Below are positions 7,997 through 15,987 of a stretch of DNA of 64,000 nucleotides, piece after piece. Under the pieces are notes generated by a model. It saw only the letters and a program-made list of their open reading frames with translations. It was not told the DNA's origin and searched no databases. Each line of letters starts with the position of its first letter. Within the stretch, counting starts at the first letter, position 1. Both the position numbers and the translations under genes were made by a program. Source of the stretch: Aurantimonas sp. Leaf443 (GTDB lineage: Bacteria > Pseudomonadota > Alphaproteobacteria > Rhizobiales > Rhizobiaceae); contig NZ_LMRD01000001.1 in the NCBI RefSeq assembly GCF_001425575.1, positions 188,537 to 252,536 on the forward strand. The letters run 5' to 3'.

Positions 7997-8476
7997 ATGA
8001 CCAATTCCGATTGGGCCTTCATCGGCCTCCTCGCCTTCTTCGCCATCGTGGTCTATTTCCGCGCGCCGAAGATCATGGCGAAGGCGCTCGACCAGCGTTC
8101 CTCCACCATCCGCCGCGACCTCGAGGAGGCCCGCGAGGCGAAGGAGGAGTCCAAGCGTCAGCTCGCCGAGTTCCAGCGTCGCCGCAAGGCCGCCGAGGAC
8201 GAGGCGCGCCAGATCGTCGAGGGCGCACGCCGCGAGGCCGAGATGATGCTGGTGGAAGCCCGGCAGAAGACCGAGGACTACGTCGCCCGCCGCACCGCCA
8301 TGGCCGAGACCAAGATCGCCCAGGCCGAGAGCGACGCCATCGCCGAGGTCCGCTCCTCCGCCGTCGACATCGCCGTCGCCGCGGCCGGCCGGATCATCGC
8401 CGAGCGCGGCTCGGGCGACATGGGCGCCCAGATGGTCGAGCGTTCCATCCAGGAAGTGCGCAGCCGCCTCAACTGA
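7997..8476 (+). CDS. atpF: ATP synthase F0 subunit b
   Basis: A 159-residue subunit with one N-terminal membrane helix (FIGLLAFFAIVVYF). A roughly 130-residue charged coiled coil follows (for example RRDLEEAREAKEESKRQLAEF), forming the peripheral stalk together with b'. It starts 10 nt after b', with AGGGGGAT immediately upstream. It is the last gene of the F0 operon, followed within 30 nt by a strong hairpin; the F1 genes must lie elsewhere in the genome. Confidence 0.94.
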   Translation: MTNSDWAFIGLLAFFAIVVYFRAPKIMAKALDQRSSTIRRDLEEAREAKEESKRQLAEFQRRRKAAEDEARQIVEGARREAEMMLVEARQKTEDYVARRTAMAETKIAQAESDAIAEVRSSAVDIAVAAAGRIIAERGSGDMGAQMVERSIQEVRSRLN

Positions 8477-8503
8477 GGCCGCGCGCTCCGTTCTACATGC
8501 TTC

Positions 8504-8533
8504 ACGGGCCGCCATGCGGCCCGTCTTGCGTTT
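8504..8533 (+). terminator. Terminator of the F0 ATP synthase operon
   Basis: Positions 8504-8512 (ACGGGCCGC) and 8516-8524 (GCGGCCCGT) form a perfect 9-bp stem with a 3-nt loop, then CTTGCGTTT. The T-run is interrupted, but the position 28 nt past atpF and before the convergent rnhB supports an end of transcription. Confidence 0.65.
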
Positions 8534-8624
8534 GGGATGGGTATTCCAAGGCCGTCAACCACGGCCGTCGTGAGCGCACGAGCCCCGTTCGCCGGGTCGG
8601 CAGAGCCAGTTACGGCCAGCGCGC

Positions 8625-9365
8625 TCAGAGCCCCGACAGGAGATCCAGGCGAAGCGGCGCGAAGCTGCGGCGATGGATGGGGCAGGGGCCGAGACGGCGC
8701 AGCGCGTCGAGATGCTCGGGCGTGCCGTAGCCCATATGGCGCGAGAATCCGTAGCCGGCATAGGTGAGACAGGCGCGCCGCATCATGCGGTCGCGCATCA
8801 CCTTGGCCACGATCGAGGCCGCGGCGACGGAGAGGGAAAGCGCGTCGCCGGAGACCAGAGCCTGCCCGCGGCAGGCAAGCCCGGCCGGCACGTCGCGCCC
8901 GTCGATGATCGCATGGCAGGGCGTCTCGGCAAGGCCTGCCAGTGCGCGGCGCATGGCGAGGAGCGTCGCGCCGCGGATATTGAGGCGATCGATCTCCGCC
9001 GGACTTGCCGCCGAGAAGGACACGCGGCCCCGCGCGAGGATCTCGGCGAAGAGCCGCTCGCGCTCGGGCGCCGTCAACGCCTTGGAATCGTCGAGCCCTG
9101 CGGGAACCGCATCCTCCTGGAGCACCACGGCCGCGGCGACGACGGGACCGGCCAGCGGCCCGCGCCCCGCCTCGTCGATCCCGGCGACGGCGCGCGCGCC
9201 GGCCGCCAGCAGCGCCGCCTCGCGGCTGAAATCCGGCCCCGCTCTGGCTGCGCGCGCATCGGGGCGGCGCCTCGGCGCAGCCCGCGAAGCGCCGGGCGCA
9301 GGGGCGGAGAGGGACACGGGAGAATCGGAGGAACGGCGAGCCATCGTGCGGCGAGACTCGCGCAT
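8625..9365 (-). CDS. rnhB: Ribonuclease HII
   Basis: A 246-residue RNase HII that cleaves RNA in RNA/DNA hybrids and at single misincorporated ribonucleotides. The catalytic core shows [19 protein letters not shown] (Asp and Glu), DDSKALT and [15 protein letters not shown] (catalytic Asp), then the [14 protein letters not shown] region. Start: the ATG at 9365 ([11 protein letters not shown]) has a perfect AGGAGG eight bases upstream, so it is preferred over the ATG at 9344, although MARRSSDSP also resembles family starts. About 50 residues of low-complexity basic and proline-rich sequence precede the core. It lies downstream of the radical SAM gene in the same direction. Confidence 0.95.
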   Translation of the reverse strand: MRESRRTMARRSSDSPVSLSAPAPGASRAAPRRRPDARAARAGPDFSREAALLAAGARAVAGIDEAGRGPLAGPVVAAAVVLQEDAVPAGLDDSKALTAPERERLFAEILARGRVSFSAASPAEIDRLNIRGATLLAMRRALAGLAETPCHAIIDGRDVPAGLACRGQALVSGDALSLSVAAASIVAKVMRDRMMRRACLTYAGYGFSRHMGYGTPEHLDALRRLGPCPIHRRSFAPLRLDLLSGL

Positions 9366-9382
9366 TCTCCGATCCTCCTCAA

Positions 9383-9412
9383 GCCGTCCGGCGCACGGGA
9401 GCGCCGGACGGC
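9383..9412 (-). other. Strong hairpin next to the rnhB ribosome-binding site
   Basis: Positions 9383-9394 and 9401-9412 are perfect 12-bp reverse complements (GCCGTCCGGCGC/GCGCCGGACGGC) around a 6-nt loop. On the minus strand the stem ends 3 nt before the AGGAGG of rnhB and lies 128 nt after the radical SAM stop codon. No T-run follows. It may be an intercistronic processing or stability element or a partial terminator. Confidence 0.5.
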
Positions 9413-9539
9413 CCGTCCTGCCACGGGGACGCGGACAGGAATGCGACTGTCGATGGCCGCGGCCGAGCCGAACCATGGGCCGCGCCGCGCCGGCCTGCCC
9501 CGACAGACCCCGCGGGCGAGGACACCCTGTCCGAGCCCC

Positions 9540-10697
9540 TCAGAGCAGTGAGAGCTGCACGCCGGCGCCCTTCGGTGCGCGGAACAGGTCGGTGCGCAGC
9601 TTGGTGCGCTCGAGATTCAGTTCGAGGCGCTTGGCCGCGAGTTCGAAACGGCGGTGGATCTGCATTGCGTAAGGCCCCGTGCCGCGCATGCGCTTGCCCC
9701 ATTCGGCGTCGTAGTCCTTGCCGCCGCGCATGGAGCGCAGGAGCGACAGGACGTGGCGGTAGCGGTCGGGATAGTGGCGCAGCAGCCAGTCCTTGAAGAG
9801 CGGCGAGACCTCCAGCGGCAGGCGAAGGAGCACGTAGCCGACCTCGCGCGCGCCGGCGACCTTGGCCGCATCGAGCAGGCGCTCAATCTCCGAATCGGTG
9901 AGGCCCGGAATGATGGGCGCCGTCATCACCATGGTCGGGATGCCCGCCTCGGTCAGCGTCTTCACCGCGTCGAGGCGGCGCGAGGGCGTGGCGGCGCGCG
10001 GCTCCATGGCGCGGGCGAGGCGCCGGTCGAGCGTCGTCACCGAGAGCGCGACCTTCGCCAGCCCCTTGGCCGCCATGCGCGACAGGATGTCGATGTCGCG
10101 CGTGACGAGCGCGGATTTCGTCACGATGCCGACCGGATGGTTCGCCGCCTCCAGCACTTCCAAGACCTCGCGCATGATGCGCCAGTTCTTCTCGATCGGC
10201 TGGTACGGATCGGTGTTGGTGCCGATGGCGATGGAGCGCACGACATAGCCGGGCTTGGAGATCTCGCGCTCCAGCAGTTCGGCCGCGTTCGGCTTGGCGA
10301 AGAGCTTGGCCTCGAAATCGACCCCGGCGGAGAGGCCCATATAGGCGTGGGTCGGCCGCGCGAAACAGTAGACGCAGCCGTGCTCGCAGCCGCGATAGGG
10401 GTTCACGGACCGATCGAAGGAAATGTCCGGCGAAGCGTTGCGGGTGACGATGGTCTTGGGCTTCTCGACCTGCACCTCCGTCTTGAAGGGGGGCAGGTCC
10501 TCCAGCGTCTCCCAGCCGTCGTCGAAGCTGCGCCGGCCGAAGGGCTCGAAGCGTCCGCTCGGGTTGAGACCCGCGCCCCGGCCGCGCGCCCGCGACAGCC
10601 CGACCCGCAGGCCCGCCTCGTTCAAGATGTGATTGGCGACGTCGACGCCGCCGCCGGCCGCGAAAGCGGCCCGATCTGCCAGTTGGACGTCCTGCAT
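9540..10697 (-). CDS. PA0069-family radical SAM protein (SplB-like)
   Basis: A 385-residue radical S-adenosylmethionine protein. The iron-sulfur motif is CX3CX2C at Cys104, Cys108 and Cys111 (RGCEHGCVYCFARPTHAYMG). After it come TNTDPYQPIEKNWRIMREVLE and the VMTAPIIPGLTD segment, typical of the PA0069/Rv2578c group related to spore photoproduct lyase. The N-terminal 100 residues include GAGLNPSGRFEP, another mark of this group. Start at 10697 with GAAAGG about 7 nt upstream; a longer frame to 11111 would overlap the divergent gene. The substrate is unknown. A LexA-type box 59 nt upstream of the start suggests a DNA-damage role. Confidence 0.85.
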   Translation of the reverse strand: MQDVQLADRAAFAAGGGVDVANHILNEAGLRVGLSRARGRGAGLNPSGRFEPFGRRSFDDGWETLEDLPPFKTEVQVEKPKTIVTRNASPDISFDRSVNPYRGCEHGCVYCFARPTHAYMGLSAGVDFEAKLFAKPNAAELLEREISKPGYVVRSIAIGTNTDPYQPIEKNWRIMREVLEVLEAANHPVGIVTKSALVTRDIDILSRMAAKGLAKVALSVTTLDRRLARAMEPRAATPSRRLDAVKTLTEAGIPTMVMTAPIIPGLTDSEIERLLDAAKVAGAREVGYVLLRLPLEVSPLFKDWLLRHYPDRYRHVLSLLRSMRGGKDYDAEWGKRMRGTGPYAMQIHRRFELAAKRLELNLERTKLRTDLFRAPKGAGVQLSLL

Positions 10698-10756
10698 GGG
10701 ACACCTTTCGCAGAGTGCTTCGGAAACTCGTGACCAAAGTCCTAAAGCACGAAAGA

Positions 10757-10771
10757 GAACAAGACAAGAAC
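10757..10771. promoter_or_regulatory. LexA (SOS) box, GAAC-N7-GAAC
   Basis: The sequence GAACAAGACAAGAAC is a perfect match to the alphaproteobacterial LexA direct repeat (GAAC-N7-GAAC, or GTTC-N7-GTTC on the other strand). Flanks (AGA before, AAA after) also fit the TTTGTTC...GTTCT form. It lies midway between two divergent genes: 59 nt from the radical SAM start at 10697 and 58 nt from the start at 10830. It could therefore control either or both; the radical SAM gene is the more likely target. Confidence 0.7.
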
Positions 10772-10829
10772 AAACGTGGGGGTTCGCGCCGCGCTGGTCA
10801 AGCCCTGCGCCATCGGCTAGAGCGGCGGG

Positions 10830-11351
10830 ATGCTCAGCGTATTCCTGGACTGCGGGCCCGAAGACGAAGCACTGGCGCTGAGCCTTGCCGCGCTCGTGCC
10901 CGGCGCGGTGGACGGGCTCGTTCGCGAGGTCGTTCTGTTCGATCGCGGCATGGAGGCGGGCGCGCGCAGGGTGGCCGATCATGCCGGCTGCCGCGTGGCC
11001 GACGGGGCGGCCTTCCGGGCCAGCATCGAGGGGAGCCGTGGCGAGTGGCTGCTCTTCCTGGAGCCGGGCGCACGGCTGAAGACCGGCTGGATCGAGGCCG
11101 TGGTGGAGCATGTCGAGCGGGTCGGCCTCGGCCGGGGCCGCGTGCCGGCCGCGCGCTTCTCGCCCGCGCGCGGCGACCGGCCCGGCTTTCTCAAACGCCT
11201 CGTCGGCGGTCGGCGGGCGCTGGGCGACGGCCTTCTCCTGCCCAAGGCGCAGGCGATCGGCCTCGCGCGCACGGCCCGCGACCTTGAGACCGCCGCCCGC
11301 GGCGTGGCCGCCGAACGGCTCGGCGCCGAGATCCGCCCCCGCGCGAGATAG
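10830..11351 (+). CDS. Small glycosyltransferase-like protein
   Basis: A 173-residue protein resembling the short glycosyltransferase-family-2-like proteins of Hyphomicrobiales. The N-terminal part alternates strand and helix (MLSVFLDCGPEDEALALSLA). A segment RGEWLLFLEPGARLKTGWIE is like the GT2 region that follows the DXD position, but here a clear DXD is missing. C-terminal residues are basic. Catalytic activity is therefore uncertain. It is convergent with the membrane protein gene at 11418-12443. The stop codon falls inside a 21-bp imperfect tandem duplication (about 11329-11371). Confidence 0.55.
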   Translation: MLSVFLDCGPEDEALALSLAALVPGAVDGLVREVVLFDRGMEAGARRVADHAGCRVADGAAFRASIEGSRGEWLLFLEPGARLKTGWIEAVVEHVERVGLGRGRVPAARFSPARGDRPGFLKRLVGGRRALGDGLLLPKAQAIGLARTARDLETAARGVAAERLGAEIRPRAR

Positions 11352-11417
11352 ATCCGCCCCCGCGCGCGATAGGTCGCGTTCGAGCCTCGCGGGCGGAACG
11401 GATCGTCCCGCCCCGCC

Positions 11418-12443
11418 CTAATCCGGCGGCAGGCGTCTCGGGCTCGGCGGCGCGTCGATTGCGTGTTCTCGCCCGGCATCCGCATCCCCGAGACGCGGCG
11501 TCACGACGAGCGGCGCCGTCATCGCCCGGCGGGCGATCCACAGGACGGAGAGGATGATCGCCAGCGGCAGCACGACGAGTTTTACCAGCGTCGCGGTGGC
11601 GATGGCGATGCAGGCCTGAAAGAGATCGGCGGCGATCTCCAGCCCGTCGCGCACGGCGAGCGCGTTTCGGGCAATCCGGTCGGGGATGGAGGTCGCGAAG
11701 TCGCGCGCCGCCGCCGCCGTGCCGCTCAGCGCCTCGCTGGACCGCCGATAGGCGGAGGCAAGGCCGGAGGCGATCGTGCCGAGCGCGCCGTCCTCGGCCT
11801 CGGCCGGCGCGCTCGGCACGGGTGGCGCGGCGACGGGCGGCGCGACGCTTTCCTCGATCGCTCCGCCATAGTCTCCCGACAGGCGCTCGAAGACGGCCGT
11901 CGCCCGTCCCCAGGCCTGCGCGGTCATCGCGTCTCCGGCCGCGAAGGCCGCGCCATAGGCGGCGGGAACGAGGAGGCCGGCGAGAAGGCCGAGCGAGAGG
12001 CCGGCGCGCAGGGCCCGGCGAGGCGCGCCCTCCCTCTCGCGCCCGGCGAGCGCGAGAAGCGCGAGGGCGCCGGCACACAGGGCCATCAGCGCCGCGCCGA
12101 GCGTTGCGGCGGGTTTCAGGAGCACGGTGAGGAGGCCGGCGACGACGACCATCGCGAAGAGAAAGTCGGCCATGCGCTCGATCGTGTCCGTCACCGGCTC
12201 CAGCGCCTGGCCGGGGCTGGCGCTGAGATTGGCGACGAGGGCGGACCCGCCGATATCGGCGTCCTTGACGATGCTCATCATCGAATTGGCGACGCGCAGC
12301 GAGCCGTAGAGCGCGGAAGCGCTGGCGGCGATCTCGCCATTGTAGCGCGCCGCGCTGGTGGCGATCGGATTGGAGACCGTCAGCGCGAGGCCGAGGGCGG
12401 CGAGGGCGGCAAGGCCGGCGGCGCGCCGGCGGTCGGGTCGCAT
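11418..12443 (-). CDS. Unknown multi-pass membrane protein
   Basis: A 341-residue protein I do not recognise. Hydrophobic segments occur near residues 7-25 (signal or first helix), 93-110, 113-133 and 147-170, with another near the C-terminus at about 283-305 (TLVKLVVLPLAIILSVLWIA). A proline/alanine-rich stretch at about 200-215 and a segment of small polar residues link them. It is the last of four minus-strand genes (TPR protein, ispE, moaB, this one), starting 26 nt after moaB. Codon use matches its neighbours, so a recent transfer is not indicated. No enzymatic motif is visible. Confidence 0.6.
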   Translation of the reverse strand: MRPDRRRAAGLAALAALGLALTVSNPIATSAARYNGEIAASASALYGSLRVANSMMSIVKDADIGGSALVANLSASPGQALEPVTDTIERMADFLFAMVVVAGLLTVLLKPAATLGAALMALCAGALALLALAGREREGAPRRALRAGLSLGLLAGLLVPAAYGAAFAAGDAMTAQAWGRATAVFERLSGDYGGAIEESVAPPVAAPPVPSAPAEAEDGALGTIASGLASAYRRSSEALSGTAAAARDFATSIPDRIARNALAVRDGLEIAADLFQACIAIATATLVKLVVLPLAIILSVLWIARRAMTAPLVVTPRLGDADAGREHAIDAPPSPRRLPPD

Positions 12444-12469
12444 GAGGGCCGCCTCCTTATGGCCGAAGC

Positions 12470-13015
12470 TCAGGCCGAGAGGCCGCCGCGCCGCAGGTGC
12501 TCGTCGAGGCGCGGCATGATCTCGACGAAATTGCAGGGCCGGTGGCGATAGTCGAGCTGGGCTTTCAGGATGAGGTCCCAGCCGTCGCGGCAGGCGCCGG
12601 GCGAGCCCGGCAGCACGAAGACGAAGGTCGCGTTCATCACGCCGCCCGTCGCGCGCGACTGGATGGTGGAGACGCCGATCTTCTCGAAGGAGATGCGGTG
12701 GAAGATGGCGGAGAACCCGTCCATGCGCTTCTCGAAGAGCGGCTCGAGCGCCTCGGGCGTCACGTCGCGCCCGGTGAAGCCGGTGCCGCCGGTGGTGATG
12801 ACGACGTCGATCTGCGGGGTCAGCGTCCAGGCCGTCACCCGCGCGCGGATCGCCTCGACGTCGTCGGGCACGATCGCGCGGTCGGCGAGGCGATGGCCGG
12901 CTTCGCCGAGGCGCTCCACCAGCGTGTCGCCCGAGCGGTCGTCCTCCGGCCGGCGCGTGTCGGACACGGTGAGGATGGCGATGGAAAGGGGGATGAAGGG
13001 GCGGTCCGCGGTCAT
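12470..13015 (-). CDS. moaB: MoaB-type molybdenum cofactor biosynthesis protein
   Basis: A 181-residue protein of the MoaB/Mog family, which adenylylates molybdopterin before molybdenum insertion. Conserved features are LSIAILTVSDTR at the N-terminus, DVVITTGGTGFTGRDVTPEAL with the nucleotide-binding TGGTG, and the FVLPGSPGACRDGWD loop. Its ATG overlaps the ispE stop (ATGA), so it is translationally coupled to an isoprenoid gene with no obvious metabolic link. Both MoaB and Mog share this fold; length and the lack of fusion domains favour MoaB. Confidence 0.93.
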   Translation of the reverse strand: MTADRPFIPLSIAILTVSDTRRPEDDRSGDTLVERLGEAGHRLADRAIVPDDVEAIRARVTAWTLTPQIDVVITTGGTGFTGRDVTPEALEPLFEKRMDGFSAIFHRISFEKIGVSTIQSRATGGVMNATFVFVLPGSPGACRDGWDLILKAQLDYRHRPCNFVEIMPRLDEHLRRGGLSA

Positions 13016-13926
13016 GCCGTCGCTCCGATGCGGGAGGGCGAAAGGGCCGGTTCGCTCTCGCAGAGCCACCAGCCGGGATGGCGCGCGGCGAGCGCGGCGC
13101 GCGCGGCGGACGCGGCCTGCGCCGTCCCGAACAGTGCGGCGACGCTCGCGCCCGAGCCGGACATGCGGGCGAAGAGCGCCCCCTCGCCGAGGAGCGCGTC
13201 CGTCACGCGGGCGATGTCGGGCGCGAGCGCGAGGGCTGCGGCTTCGAGGTCGTTGCGCGTGGCCCGGAGATAGGCGGCGAGTTCGGCCGGGCTTGAGAAG
13301 CCCGCGGCCGGCAGGTCCGGCAGCGGCGGATTCTCGCGCTGCGCGAGCCCCCGGAACACGGCGGGCGTCGAGACGGCGATGCCGGGATTGGCGAGGAGGA
13401 GCGGAAGCTGCGGCATCGCCGCCAGCGGCTCGACGATCTCGCCGATGCCGCGCACGCGGCAGGGGCGGCCGGCAAGGCACATCGGCACGTCGGCACCGAG
13501 CGCCAGGCCGGCCTCGGCCAGCGCCGCGCGGCACGCGGGCGCATGGTCGCCGGCATAGGCGAGGACGGCGGCCGCATCCGCCGAGCCGCCGCCGATGCCG
13601 GAGGCGACCGGCAGGCGCTTGTCGAGGGTGACGTCGAGCGGGGGCAGGTCGCGTCCGGCCGCGCGCAGCACGCGGCGCGCCGCGTCGACCGCCCGCGCCA
13701 CGATATTGTCCCGGCCCTCCGGCACCTGCGCGGCGAAGGGGCCGCGGACGCTCACGCGGTCGTCCGTCCCGGTGCCGGGGCGGATCGCGAGCTCGTCGCC
13801 GGCCTTCGCGAAGACGACGAGACTGTCGAGGAGATGGTAGCCGTCCCCGCGCCTTCCGGTGACGTGCAGCGCGAGATTGACCTTGGCGGGCGCCCGCAGG
13901 CGCCGGGCCGGCGGGAGCGCGTCCAT
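13012..13926 (-). CDS. ispE: 4-diphosphocytidyl-2-C-methyl-D-erythritol kinase
   Basis: A 304-residue GHMP kinase that phosphorylates CDP-methylerythritol in the non-mevalonate isoprenoid pathway. It has the N-terminal APAKVNLALHVTGRRGDGYH, the GHMP ATP loop KRLPVASGIGGGSADAAA (about residues 104-121), and the C-terminal ARMSGSGASVAALF motif. The gene begins 7 nt after the TPR protein stop and overlaps moaB. The window also contains dxs, polyprenyl synthase and ubiA, so several isoprenoid/quinone genes cluster here loosely. Confidence 0.95.
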   Translation of the reverse strand: MDALPPARRLRAPAKVNLALHVTGRRGDGYHLLDSLVVFAKAGDELAIRPGTGTDDRVSVRGPFAAQVPEGRDNIVARAVDAARRVLRAAGRDLPPLDVTLDKRLPVASGIGGGSADAAAVLAYAGDHAPACRAALAEAGLALGADVPMCLAGRPCRVRGIGEIVEPLAAMPQLPLLLANPGIAVSTPAVFRGLAQRENPPLPDLPAAGFSSPAELAAYLRATRNDLEAAALALAPDIARVTDALLGEGALFARMSGSGASVAALFGTAQAASAARAALAARHPGWWLCESEPALSPSRIGATA

Positions 13927-13933
13927 GGCCGGC

Positions 13934-15781
13934 CTATTGCAGCGTCGAGGCGGGCTTGGCCGGGACGGTCTCGGCGGGTGCGGCGGCGCCGCCGTCCGCG
14001 CGCTTGTCGGCCGGGGCCGGCGCCGCCTTGGCCTCGCCGGCGGCGTCGGGCGTCAGCCCGTCCTTCAGCTTGGCCTGGATCTTCATGATCGCCTCGGCCT
14101 CGGGCTTCGGGTCGCCGACGAGCGCGCGGTTCCACTGGAAGCGGGCCTCGCGCTTGCGCCCGACCTGCCAGTAGGCGTCGCCCAGGTGGTCGTTGATGGT
14201 CGGGTCGACGGGATTGATGAGGACGGCGCGCTCGAGCTCGGAGACGGCGTCGTCGAAGCGGGCGAGGCGGTAATAGGCCCAGCCGAGCGAATCGATGATG
14301 TAGCCGTCGTTCGGACGCAGATCCACGGCCTTGCGGATCATGTTCAGCCCCTCGTCGAGATTCATCCCCATGTCGACCCAGGAATAGCCGAGATAGTTCA
14401 GCACCGAGGGCTGGTCGGGCGAGAGTTCCAGCGCCTTCTTCAGGTCCGCTTCCGCCTTCGGCCACATCTTCTGCCGCTCGAAGGCGATGCCGCGCTGGTA
14501 ATAGAGGTTCCAGTCGGTCGGGTCGACCGGCTCGGAAAGCGCGATGGCCCGGTCCAGCGCGACGGACGCGCCCTTGTAGTCCTTGTCGGCGGCGAGCACG
14601 TCGGCGAGCGCGGTATGGGCCTGGATGTCGTCGGGATAGTCGGCGACGGCCTTGTTCAGATGCGCCTTCGCCTCGTCCTTGCGCTCGGCATACCAGAGGT
14701 CGAGCCCGGTCTGCAGCTCGGCCGTGCGGTGATAGGGCGAGGTCTCCGGGATCTGCGCATAGTAGGCGATGGCGACGTCCAGCCGCTCGCCGCGCTCGGC
14801 GATGCCGGCGAGCGCGGTCAGGAGCGCGGGGGAGGCGGGGTCGAGGGCGCGGGCGAGCTGGAAGTAGAGCAGCGCCACCTGCTGGCCGTCGCCGCGATTG
14901 ATCGCCTGGCCGAGGATGTAGAGCGTCTCGGCCGCGCCCTCCTTCACGCTGGTCAGCGTCGGCTCCACGGGCCGGCCGGCCTCGATGTCGGCCTTCAGCG
15001 CGAGCAGCGGGTCGTAGCGCGGGGCGAGTTCGAGGCCGGTGGCGAGCGTCTTCAGCGCGGCCGTCTTGTCGTCGGCGCGCGCCTCGATCCGCGCCAGACC
15101 CTCGATGGCGGCGAGATAGGCGTCGGGCGAGGTCTGCGCGCCCTGCCGGTCGGCGACGACGGCGGCATAGGCCGTCTTGGCGACCTCCGGCCGGCCCGCG
15201 ACCTCGGCGAGGAGGCCCTTCTGATACTGGTTGAAGATCGGATACCAGGCGACGCCGTCCAGCTCGTCGATGCGCGAGAGCGCCTCGTCCGGCCGCTTGT
15301 CGCCGAGATCGGCCCAGGACATGAGATGCGAGACGAGGAGGCGGTCGAGATCGCTCGGGTTCGGAATATCGAGCTGGGCGATGGCGGCGGAGTGGTCGCC
15401 GCGCGCGAGCGCGTCGACGCCGAGCGTCATGCGCGCCACCTTGCCGGCCTCGCTGTCGTCGCGCAGCTTGGCGGCGAGTTCGGCGCCCTCCTTGAAGCGC
15501 CCGTCGGCGAGGAAAGCGAACATCGCGTCCTGCTGCAGCACCTGCGAGGTCGGGTCGAGCGTCAGCGCCTGGCTGAAGAAGGCGGTGGCCTCCTGCGTGT
15601 CGCCGCCGAGCTGGGCGGATTTCGCCGCCAGATAGGCGCCGGCGAGCGAACGCGTCTGGAGCGTGGGGTCCGCCGGCTTGGAGGTCTGCGCCGCCGCGCC
15701 GGCCGCCGCGAAGGCCGGGCCGGAGGCGAGGGCCATGAGCGCGATCCCGGCAAGAAGGCGGCTGAGCGTCGAGGTCGTCAC
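13934..15781 (-). CDS. Exported tetratricopeptide repeat protein
   Basis: A 615-residue protein with an N-terminal signal peptide (LLAGIALMALASGPAFA) and TPR repeats over most of its length. The best are at the C-terminal end: LNYLGYSWVDMG, DSLGWAYYRLARFDDAVSELERA and NDHLGDAYWQVGRKREARFQW. Start chosen at GTG 15781, with AGGAGA nine bases upstream and directly before the signal peptide; an ATG at 15889 would put an arginine/proline-rich tail ahead of it. Likely periplasmic or outer-membrane associated, in protein-protein contacts. The C-terminus is alanine/proline-rich. It heads the ispE-moaB operon. The specific function is unknown. Confidence 0.82.
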   Translation of the reverse strand: MTTSTLSRLLAGIALMALASGPAFAAAGAAAQTSKPADPTLQTRSLAGAYLAAKSAQLGGDTQEATAFFSQALTLDPTSQVLQQDAMFAFLADGRFKEGAELAAKLRDDSEAGKVARMTLGVDALARGDHSAAIAQLDIPNPSDLDRLLVSHLMSWADLGDKRPDEALSRIDELDGVAWYPIFNQYQKGLLAEVAGRPEVAKTAYAAVVADRQGAQTSPDAYLAAIEGLARIEARADDKTAALKTLATGLELAPRYDPLLALKADIEAGRPVEPTLTSVKEGAAETLYILGQAINRGDGQQVALLYFQLARALDPASPALLTALAGIAERGERLDVAIAYYAQIPETSPYHRTAELQTGLDLWYAERKDEAKAHLNKAVADYPDDIQAHTALADVLAADKDYKGASVALDRAIALSEPVDPTDWNLYYQRGIAFERQKMWPKAEADLKKALELSPDQPSVLNYLGYSWVDMGMNLDEGLNMIRKAVDLRPNDGYIIDSLGWAYYRLARFDDAVSELERAVLINPVDPTINDHLGDAYWQVGRKREARFQWNRALVGDPKPEAEAIMKIQAKLKDGLTPDAAGEAKAAPAPADKRADGGAAAPAETVPAKPASTLQ

Positions 15782-15987
15782 GATCTGTTGTCTCCTGGCG
15801 GAACCCGGTGCGGGCGAAGGCCTGTCCGCGCCCTGCGCCGGCAGACCCGTCCTGGCGGGGAGGGGGCCCCTAAAATGTCCCATCGTCAACCCGATGGACC
15901 GTCACCGTGACGGTTTTGCGGCCTGGCGTGGCGCCCGCGACAAGGCGTCCGGGCCCGCTCAAGCGCCGACCGGCCCGACGGGCGTGG

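Noticed and set aside
8537-8767. Short plus-strand frame after the F0 operon
   Set aside because: Begins just past the terminator and is antisense to rnhB; no conserved features.
13859-15910. A 683-codon plus-strand frame opposite the TPR gene
   Set aside because: Its translation has no conserved domain and typical antisense composition of GC-rich DNA; the minus strand encodes a clear signal peptide and TPR repeats.
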